Positions 58,417 through 64,000 of a stretch of 64,000 nucleotides of DNA are shown here, piece after piece (within the stretch, counting starts at the first letter, position 1; the number at the start of each line of letters is the position of its first letter). Location: the NCBI RefSeq assembly GCF_019947135.1, contig NZ_JAGSHT010000005.1, positions 186,001 to 250,000 on the forward strand. Direction: 5' to 3'. The stretch comes from Occultella gossypii (GTDB lineage Bacteria > Actinomycetota > Actinomycetes > Actinomycetales > Beutenbergiaceae). The translations under genes and the position numbers were made by a program. The notes under the pieces were generated by a model that saw only the letters and a program-made list of their open reading frames with translations, did not search any database and was not told the origin of the DNA.

Positions 58417-60534
58417 ATGGTCCGGCAACCGCTCCTGCATGAACAGCTGGTTGCCCTGGCCGCGCCGACGCAGGCATGGTCGGGTGCCGACGGGCAGATC
58501 CGAGCAGGGCGACCGGAGTTGCACGGGGTCTTCCACGCGGACGTCCGGGTGCTCAGCGAGGCTCTTCTGACGATCGACGGCGTCGAGCCCGAGGCGATCG
58601 TCACCGCGGGCGCGGGGGCCGGCACCGTCAGGGTCGTCGGGCTCGCTCGCGGTCTGGACGGGCCCGGTGCCGATCCGACGACGAGGATCGACCTTGAACG
58701 CACCGTCACCCCGGGTCGGATGCGGGAACGGTTGACCCTCTCCTCCGCCGCGGCCGGGACGGTCCGGGCCACCGTCCGGGTCCGCCTCGGCGCGGATCTG
58801 CTCGCCATGGACCTCGTCAAGCGCGGGCGGACCGGGGATCCGACGGTCCCCACCCGCACCGCAGCCGGCCTGCGGTGGGCCGGTGCCGGGGCCGCTGCCG
58901 GCGGGATCGGCATCCGGGTGCAGGCCCCGGGGGCGCGGATCGATCTCGACGATCCGATCGCCCCGACCCTGATCTGGACCGTCACCGCTGAGCCCGGGCG
59001 ACCGGCCGAGCTCGAGTGGGACCTCGAGTGCGAGGACGCGGCGGGCGTCGTCCGCGCCGCGCCGCCTGCGCCCAGCCGGCCCGCCGACGCGGTCGGGGGT
59101 CGGCTGCCGTGGTCGACACCGACCGTGGACGCGTGGGACCGGCGCCTCCCGGAACTGCTGACCCGGAGCCTGGACGACGTGGCGGGTCTGCTGATGTCGA
59201 GCGCGCAGGCACCGGACGAGATCTTCCTCGCCGCCGGAGCGCCGTGGTTCTTCACCCTGTTCGGCCGGGACTCGATCTGGGCAGCGCGAATGATGCTGCC
59301 GTTGGGGACCGCCCTGGCCGGCGGCACGCTGCGCACCCTGGCGGCCTTCCAGGGCCGTGTGGTCGATCGCGCCACCGGCGAGGAGCCGGGCAAGATCCTG
59401 CACGAACTCCGGCGCGCCCCGATCGGCGCCGGCCACGCGAGGCTGCCGCCGCTCTACTACGGCAGCATCGACGCCACGCCGCTGTGGGTGTGCCTGCTCG
59501 CGGACGCGTGGCGCTGGGGCCTGCCGGACGCCGAGGTGGCCGCGCTGCTCCCGGCCGCCGAGCGTGCCCTGGACTGGATGGTCCGGTACGGGGACGCCGA
59601 CGGCGATGGCTTCCTCGAGTACGACTCCGATGGTCGGGGTCTGGCGAACCAGGGCTGGAAGGACTCGGACGATTCGGTGCGGTGGCGCGATGGCGCTCTC
59701 GCCACGCCGGCCATCGCCCTGGTGGAGGTCCAAGGCTATGCGCACGAGGCCGCCCTCGCCGGAGCCGACCTGCTGGCCGCGTTCGGCCGCCCGGGTGCGG
59801 ATCGCTGGCGGGACTGGGCGGGGGAGCTTGCCACGAGGTTCCGGGGCGCCTACTGGGTCTCGGACGCACGGGGCCCGTACCCCGCGATCGCCCTCGATGC
59901 GCAGAAGCGCCCGGTGGACTCCGTGGCCTCGAACATGGCGCACCTGCTCGGTACCGGCCTGCTGAACGCCGACGAGGAACGAGCCATCGCGGACCGGGTC
60001 GGTGGCGCGGCGCTCGACTCCGGGTACGGGTTGCGCACCCTTGCCGTTGGCTCCGGCGGGTACTGGCCGCTCAGCTACCACGGCGGCGCGGTCTGGCCGC
60101 ACGACACGGCGATCGCGGTCCACGGGCTTGCCCGGGCCGGGTTCGGTGAGGTCGCCGCGCGACTCGGGGACGGGCTCGTGCGGGCCGCCCCTGCGTTCGA
60201 CTTCCGGCTGCCCGAACTGTTCGCCGGTGACGCCGCCGCCGACGTGAGCCGACCGGTGCCGTATCCGGCGTCGTGCCGTCCGCAGGCGTGGGCCGCGACG
60301 GCGGCGGTGGCGATCCTGCAGGCACGCCTCGGTCTGACGGCGGACGTCCCGAACGGAATCGTCCGGGTGCGTCCCGCCGGCTCCGGCCCGCTGTCGGTCT
60401 CCGGCCTGCGGCTGGGGACCGAGGAACTGGCCGTGTCGGTCGACGCCCGTGGCGGTGTCGACGTGCAGGCGCCGGCCGGGTACCGGGTGGAGGGCCCGGC
60501 CGGCTTCCGTGCGACGAGCCGTGGCGGGACCTGA
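58417..60534 (+). CDS. Glycogen-debranching N-terminal-domain glycosidase (amylo-alpha-1,6-glucosidase-like)
   Basis: A 705-residue cytosolic protein. The N-terminal beta domain of the glycogen-debranching family (about 1-215) starts LHEQLVALAAPTQAWSGADG. A catalytic-type (alpha/alpha)6 barrel follows with WFFTLFGRDSIWAARMMLP, PLYYGSIDATPLWVCLL, GDGFLEYDSDGRGLANQGWKDS and WPHDTAIAVHGLARAG. It should act on alpha-glucans; linkage is not provable by eye. ATG 58417 has GGCGAGG directly upstream; ATG 58402, five codons earlier, is the alternative. Control by the LacI operator ties it to the ABC transporter. Confidence 0.88.
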   Translation: MVRQPLLHEQLVALAAPTQAWSGADGQIRAGRPELHGVFHADVRVLSEALLTIDGVEPEAIVTAGAGAGTVRVVGLARGLDGPGADPTTRIDLERTVTPGRMRERLTLSSAAAGTVRATVRVRLGADLLAMDLVKRGRTGDPTVPTRTAAGLRWAGAGAAAGGIGIRVQAPGARIDLDDPIAPTLIWTVTAEPGRPAELEWDLECEDAAGVVRAAPPAPSRPADAVGGRLPWSTPTVDAWDRRLPELLTRSLDDVAGLLMSSAQAPDEIFLAAGAPWFFTLFGRDSIWAARMMLPLGTALAGGTLRTLAAFQGRVVDRATGEEPGKILHELRRAPIGAGHARLPPLYYGSIDATPLWVCLLADAWRWGLPDAEVAALLPAAERALDWMVRYGDADGDGFLEYDSDGRGLANQGWKDSDDSVRWRDGALATPAIALVEVQGYAHEAALAGADLLAAFGRPGADRWRDWAGELATRFRGAYWVSDARGPYPAIALDAQKRPVDSVASNMAHLLGTGLLNADEERAIADRVGGAALDSGYGLRTLAVGSGGYWPLSYHGGAVWPHDTAIAVHGLARAGFGEVAARLGDGLVRAAPAFDFRLPELFAGDAAADVSRPVPYPASCRPQAWAATAAVAILQARLGLTADVPNGIVRVRPAGSGPLSVSGLRLGTEELAVSVDARGGVDVQAPAGYRVEGPAGFRATSRGGT

Positions 60535-60544
60535 GGTTCACCGT

Positions 60545-60566
60545 CCGGCCCTTGTACCTGGGCCGG
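60545..60566 (+). terminator. Hairpin after the debranching-type gene
   Basis: CCGGCCC (60545-60551) and GGGCCGG (60560-60566) form a perfect 7-bp stem with an 8-base loop, 10 bases after the stop. No T-tract. Confidence 0.55.
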
Positions 60567-60613
60567 TCGCGCTCCGGCCCGCGAGCCTGCGCCGGGCAGG
60601 CCGCGTGGTCGCG

Positions 60614-60626
60614 TAACCTCTAGCGG
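60614..60626 (+). promoter_or_regulatory. Leaderless promoter of the YqaJ-like nuclease gene
   Basis: TAACCT (60614-60619), 7 nt, GTG 60627. Confidence 0.5.
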
Positions 60627-61295
60627 GTGGAGCAGAACCGGTATCGCTACGTGCAGGGCCCGGGCGGCGATCCGATCACCTCCCGGCAGCGCGTCGCCTG
60701 GCTCCGGGCCAGGCTCTGGGGCGTCACCGCCACCGATGCGCGCCGACTGGTCACCTCCCGCGGGCAGGTCAGCAAGCAGCGCAAACGGCTGCTGGCCGCC
60801 AAGCTGAGCGGCTGGGAAGGACCCCGGTTGCCCCAGTTCGAGCATGGCATCCTGCGCGAGCCGGTCATCGCTGCCTGGGTGCAGCAGCGGTTCGGCATCG
60901 ACCCGAACTCACACCTGTGCGCCGGGGAGAACCCGCGCCACCTGGCCACGCCGGACGGCGTCGGCGAGCATTCGATCTGTGAGATCAAGACCGCCGTCGC
61001 CGACCTCGACGAAGCCGCGGGCGTCTACCGGGACCAGCTCCAGTGGCAGCTGCACGTGACCGGCTGCGAACGGGTGCTGTTCGTCGTCGAGAACCGCCAC
61101 AGCTACCGCCGAGACTTCCGCTGGGTCGGGCGGGACGAGGCCCGGATCGGGATGCTCGCCGAACACGCCGACGCGTTCCTGATCGAGCTCGACGAGCACC
61201 GTGCCCTGGCCATCGAGGCCGAACGACGTGGCGAGGAGTACCTGCTGGCGGGAGCGACGCCGTCGGGCTATGGGGCCCGGCCACGGACCGCCTGA
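60627..61295 (+). CDS. YqaJ-like PD-(D/E)XK nuclease
   Basis: A 222-residue protein that fits the YqaJ/lambda-exonuclease group. GVTATDARRLVTSRG opens the fold, FEHGILREPVIAAWVQQRFG has the first acidic residue, HLATPDGVG supplies the second Asp, SICEIKTAV is the ExK catalytic pair and YRDQLQWQLHVTGCERVLFVVEN is the QxxxQ helix. Such enzymes resect DNA ends for recombination and are most common in phages with a RecT-type partner. No partner or phage gene is near, and codon use matches the neighbours, so it is probably a resident gene. GTG 60627 follows TAACCT. Confidence 0.85.
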   Translation: MEQNRYRYVQGPGGDPITSRQRVAWLRARLWGVTATDARRLVTSRGQVSKQRKRLLAAKLSGWEGPRLPQFEHGILREPVIAAWVQQRFGIDPNSHLCAGENPRHLATPDGVGEHSICEIKTAVADLDEAAGVYRDQLQWQLHVTGCERVLFVVENRHSYRRDFRWVGRDEARIGMLAEHADAFLIELDEHRALAIEAERRGEEYLLAGATPSGYGARPRTA

Positions 61296-61310
61296 GGCGA
61301 CGAGCGGTCG

Positions 61311-61372
61311 TACCATGGAGCCCGCGACAGCAGTGTCGGTCGGCGCCGGCCGACGTGGGCACGGTGGGAGGA
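61311..61372 (+). promoter_or_regulatory. Promoter and ribosome-binding site of dxs
   Basis: TACCAT (61311-61316) is a fair -10, giving a leader of about 55 bases. GGGAGGA (61366-61372) is a strong ribosome-binding site 6 bases before TTG 61379, and this decides the unusual start. Confidence 0.5.
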
Positions 61373-61378
61373 TCGGCA

Positions 61379-63289
61379 TTGGGTGAGCTCGAGAGGTTGA
61401 GCGGACCGGGCGACCTTCGCGGCCTGACCCCGAAGCGGATGCGCGCCCTGGCTGCGGAGATCCGCACGTTCCTCGTCGACTCGGTCTCGCGCACCGGCGG
61501 GCACCTCGGCCCCAACCTCGGCGTCGTCGAGCTGACCATGGCCGTGCACCGGGTGTTCTCGTCCCCGAAGGACAGCATCGTCTTCGACACCGGGCATCAG
61601 GCCTACGTGCACAAGATCCTGACCGGGCGCACGGACTTCACCGGACTGCGCTCGCGCGGCGGGCTGAGCGGGTACCCGAGCCGGGCCGAGTCCGACCACG
61701 ACGTCGTCGAGAACTCCCACGCGTCCACGGCGATCTCCTGGGCCGACGGGATCGCGCGCGCGAACCAGGTGCTCGGGCACACGGACCGGCACGCCGTGGC
61801 CGTCATCGGTGACGGCGCCCTCACCGGGGGACTGGCGTGGGAGGCCCTGAACAGCGTCGCCGGCAGCGACGACCGCCGCCTCGTGGTGGTGGTCAACGAC
61901 AACGGCTGGTCCTACTCGCCCACCGTCGGCGGACTGGCCCGCTACCTGGACGCGATGCGCACGGACCGCAACTACGAACGGGTGCTGAGCTGGGGCAAGA
62001 ACACGCTGCGCAGCGGGGGCCTGCCGGGCCGGATGACCTATGACGCCCTGCACGGCCTCAAGGAGGGCCTCAAGGACGTACTACGCCCCCAGGGCCTGTT
62101 CGAGGGCCTCGGGATCAAGTATGTGGGTCCGATCGACGGCCACGACCTGGACGCGCTCGAGTCCGCGCTCCGCAACGCCAAGGGCTTCGGCGGGCCGGTC
62201 ATCGTGCACGCCATCACCGAGAAGGGCCACGGCTACACCCCCGCCGAGCACGACGCCGTCGACCACTTCCACGCCGTCAAGGTGATCCACCCCGAGACGG
62301 GGTTGCCGGTCGCCGCCGCCGGGACCGACTGGACGTCGGTCTTCGGCGACGAGATCGTGGGCATCGCCAGGGCCCGGTCGGACGTCGTCGCGATCACGGC
62401 CGCGATGCCGGTGCCGGTCGGGCTCGGCGGGATGCAGAAGGAGTTCGCCGACCGCGTCTTCGACGTCGGGATCGCCGAGGAGCACGCGCTCACCTCGGCG
62501 GCCGGGATGGCATTCGCCGGCCTGCACCCCGTGGTCTGCCTGTATGCGACGTTCCTGAACCGGGCCTTCGACCAGCTGCTCATGGACGTCGGCCTGCATC
62601 GGGCCGGCGTCACCATCGCCCTGGACCGGGCCGGGCTCACCGGTGACGACGGGGCCAGCCACAACGGGATGTGGGACATGGCCATGGCCCGCATCGTCCC
62701 CGGGCTTCGTCTGGCGGCCCCGCGGGATGAGGCGACGCTGCGCGAGGCACTGCGCGAGGCCGTCGCCGTCCGGGACGCCCCGACCGTGGTCCGTTACCCC
62801 AAGGGCGCCGTTGGCGATCCGATCCCGGCGATTCAGCGGGACGGCGTCGTCGACGTGCTCGCCCGGACCCCTGGTGACGGCGACGCCCGGGTCCTCGTGG
62901 TGGGCATCGGCCCGTTCGCGGCCACGGCCGTCGAGGTTGGGAAGCGGCTCGCCCGGCAGGGCATCGGCAGCACCGTGGTCGACCCCCGGTGGGCACTGCC
63001 GGTCCCGGAGCAGATCCTCGACACCGCCACCCGGCACGACCTCGTCGTCACGATCGAGGACGGTGTCGTCCAGGGCGGCGTGGGGGCTGCGATCCGGGAC
63101 GCCCTGGCCGAGCGGGACGTGCCGGTAGGTGTGCGTACGCACGGCCTCCCGACCCGGTTCCTCGGCCACGCGAGCAGGTCCCAACTCATCGAAGACCTCG
63201 GCCTGCGAGCCAAGGACGTCGCCCGCGACACGGCCGCGGCGGTGGCGGCGCTCACGGACCGTCGCGCCGACGTCGACCAGATCCCCTAG
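61379..63289 (+). CDS. dxs: 1-Deoxy-D-xylulose-5-phosphate synthase
   Basis: Thiamine-diphosphate enzyme that joins pyruvate and glyceraldehyde 3-phosphate, the entry step of the MEP isoprenoid pathway. It is 636 aa, full length. Motifs: SVSRTGGHLGPNLGVVELT; TGHQAYVHKILTGR; GDGALTGGLAWEALN-30-NDN (cofactor site); DVGIAEEHALTSAAGMAFAG; and HNGMWDMAMAR. The start is a TTG; no ATG or GTG in frame gives the normal N-terminus, and the GGGAGGA site is well placed. Products would feed idsA at 7.2 kb among others. Confidence 0.96.
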   Translation: MGELERLSGPGDLRGLTPKRMRALAAEIRTFLVDSVSRTGGHLGPNLGVVELTMAVHRVFSSPKDSIVFDTGHQAYVHKILTGRTDFTGLRSRGGLSGYPSRAESDHDVVENSHASTAISWADGIARANQVLGHTDRHAVAVIGDGALTGGLAWEALNSVAGSDDRRLVVVVNDNGWSYSPTVGGLARYLDAMRTDRNYERVLSWGKNTLRSGGLPGRMTYDALHGLKEGLKDVLRPQGLFEGLGIKYVGPIDGHDLDALESALRNAKGFGGPVIVHAITEKGHGYTPAEHDAVDHFHAVKVIHPETGLPVAAAGTDWTSVFGDEIVGIARARSDVVAITAAMPVPVGLGGMQKEFADRVFDVGIAEEHALTSAAGMAFAGLHPVVCLYATFLNRAFDQLLMDVGLHRAGVTIALDRAGLTGDDGASHNGMWDMAMARIVPGLRLAAPRDEATLREALREAVAVRDAPTVVRYPKGAVGDPIPAIQRDGVVDVLARTPGDGDARVLVVGIGPFAATAVEVGKRLARQGIGSTVVDPRWALPVPEQILDTATRHDLVVTIEDGVVQGGVGAAIRDALAERDVPVGVRTHGLPTRFLGHASRSQLIEDLGLRAKDVARDTAAAVAALTDRRADVDQIP

Positions 63290-63292
63290 CAT
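63287..63292 (+). promoter_or_regulatory. -10 box overlapping the dxs stop
   Basis: TAGCAT (63287-63292) begins with the dxs stop codon and would give the prs-like gene a leader of about 22 bases containing GAAAGG. Confidence 0.4.
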
Positions 63293-63320
63293 CGCCAGCA
63301 GACCCCCGAAAGGCACGCGC

Positions 63321-64000
63321 ATGCGAGACATTGTGGTGTTCACCGGCAGCGCGCACCCCGCGCTCGCCAGGCAGATCTGTGACGAGCTCGGGATCGAGGT
63401 GTCCCCGTCGGAGACCTCCCGGTTCAGCAACGACTGCCTGCAGGCGCAGCTGCTGGCGAACTGCCGCCAGCGGGACGTGTACATCGTGCAACCACTGGTG
63501 CCGCCCACCCAGGAGCACCTGATGGAGCTGCTCCTCATGATCGACGCGGCCAAGGGCGCCTCCGCCGCGCAGATCACGGCGGTGATCCCGCACTTCGCCT
63601 ACGCCCGGTCGGACAAGAAGGACGCGTCCCGGATCTCGCTCGGCGGGCGTCTCGTCGCGGACATGCTGGTCGCGTCGGGAGCCGACCGGATCCTCACGAT
63701 GACGCTGCACTCGCCGCAGGTGCACGGGTTCTTCTCGGTGCCGGTGGACCACCTGACGGCCCTCGGGGTGCTCGCCGACCACTACCGCCGCCGTGACCTG
63801 TCCGACTCGATCGTGGTCTCGCCGGACCTGGGGAACGCGAAGACCGCGACCCAGTTCGCACGGCTGCTCGGCCTGCCGGTGGCCGCGGGCAGCAAGCAGC
63901 GGCTCGCCGACGACAAGGTGGTCATCGACGCCATCGTGGGCGACGTCGCCGGCAAGCGGGCGATCGTGCTCGACGACGAGATCGCGACCGGTGGCTCGAT
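63321..64000 (+). CDS. prs: Ribose-phosphate pyrophosphokinase of a divergent type, 3' partial
   Basis: Makes PRPP from ribose 5-phosphate and ATP. The first 226 residues are visible; the gene runs off the window. VVFTGSAHPALARQICDELG and TMTLHSPQVHGFFSVPVDHL fit the family. ARSDKKDASRISLGGRLVADML is the catalytic flexible-loop region. Two signatures differ from housekeeping PRS: the FSDGE motif reads FSNDC, and the PRPP loop reads VLDDEIATGGS rather than VDDMIDTGGT. It is therefore likely a second, specialised PRS. ATG 63321 has GAAAGG about 7 bases upstream. Confidence 0.85.
   Translation, partial: MRDIVVFTGSAHPALARQICDELGIEVSPSETSRFSNDCLQAQLLANCRQRDVYIVQPLVPPTQEHLMELLLMIDAAKGASAAQITAVIPHFAYARSDKKDASRISLGGRLVADMLVASGADRILTMTLHSPQVHGFFSVPVDHLTALGVLADHYRRRDLSDSIVVSPDLGNAKTATQFARLLGLPVAAGSKQRLADDKVVIDAIVGDVAGKRAIVLDDEIATGGS

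Overview
The window is a stretch of chromosome from a very GC-rich actinomycete. Gene ends overlap often, GTG starts are frequent, and many genes start without a Shine-Dalgarno sequence. A primary sigma factor with a long Lys/Ala-rich N-terminal linker, SepH, the PknL/Rv2175c pair, a ParE/ParC pair and pyrophosphate-type phosphofructokinase fit Actinomycetota. A Micrococcales-like relative is my best guess, but no rRNA or species marker is present. About 53 protein genes are supported. The first (pfp) and last (prs) are cut by the window edges. I saw no tRNA, rRNA, CRISPR array, insertion sequence or prophage.

Layout. 0-8.3 kb: pfp, class II DAHP synthase, a small molybdopterin oxidoreductase, the PASTA kinase PknL, a LysM lytic transglycosylase, an Rv2175c-type DNA-binding protein and a polyprenyl diphosphate synthase. 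As I recall, M. tuberculosis has the same core order from aroG to idsA2. 8.4-15.5 kb: DUF4192 protein, a membrane protein, a universal stress protein and the glycine cleavage genes gcvT-gcvH-gcvP. 15.6-26.8 kb: sigA, ferritin, a methyltransferase, a poly-G/poly-C block that may be an assembly fault, a small zinc-ribbon protein, parE, two paralogous GNATs, a YhhN-type membrane protein and parC. 26.8-33.2 kb: a Pat-type acyltransferase, DUF5998 protein, a phosphodiesterase, thymidine kinase and sepH. 33.2-44.3 kb: the conserved DUF4193-DUF3093-dut-DUF3710-OB fold-DUF3159 block, then two TrkA proteins, a KimA-like permease, a TrmA-like methyltransferase and a CtpE-like P-type ATPase, which together form an ion-homeostasis neighbourhood. 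44.3-53.9 kb: aconitase under a clear palindromic operator, an S9 peptidase divergent from a lipoprotein serpin, guaB1 and an acyl-CoA ligase. 53.9-60.5 kb: a LacI-controlled sugar island with malE/F/G-type transporter genes on one strand and a glycogen-debranching-type enzyme on the other. 60.6-64 kb: a YqaJ-like nuclease, dxs and a divergent-type PRPP synthetase.

Regulatory signal. The most consistent non-coding pattern is a TANNNT box ending 6-8 nt before an ATG or GTG. It recurs at about fifteen genes and is the expected mark of leaderless transcripts. It was used to choose several starts and points to a small unannotated leaderless ORF at 33361-33510.

Most of the window is ordinary conserved core. 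The parts most worth checking are the homopolymer block, the leaderless small ORF, the serpin, the stand-alone YqaJ-like nuclease and the two palindromic operators. I did not find a clearly new multi-gene system.
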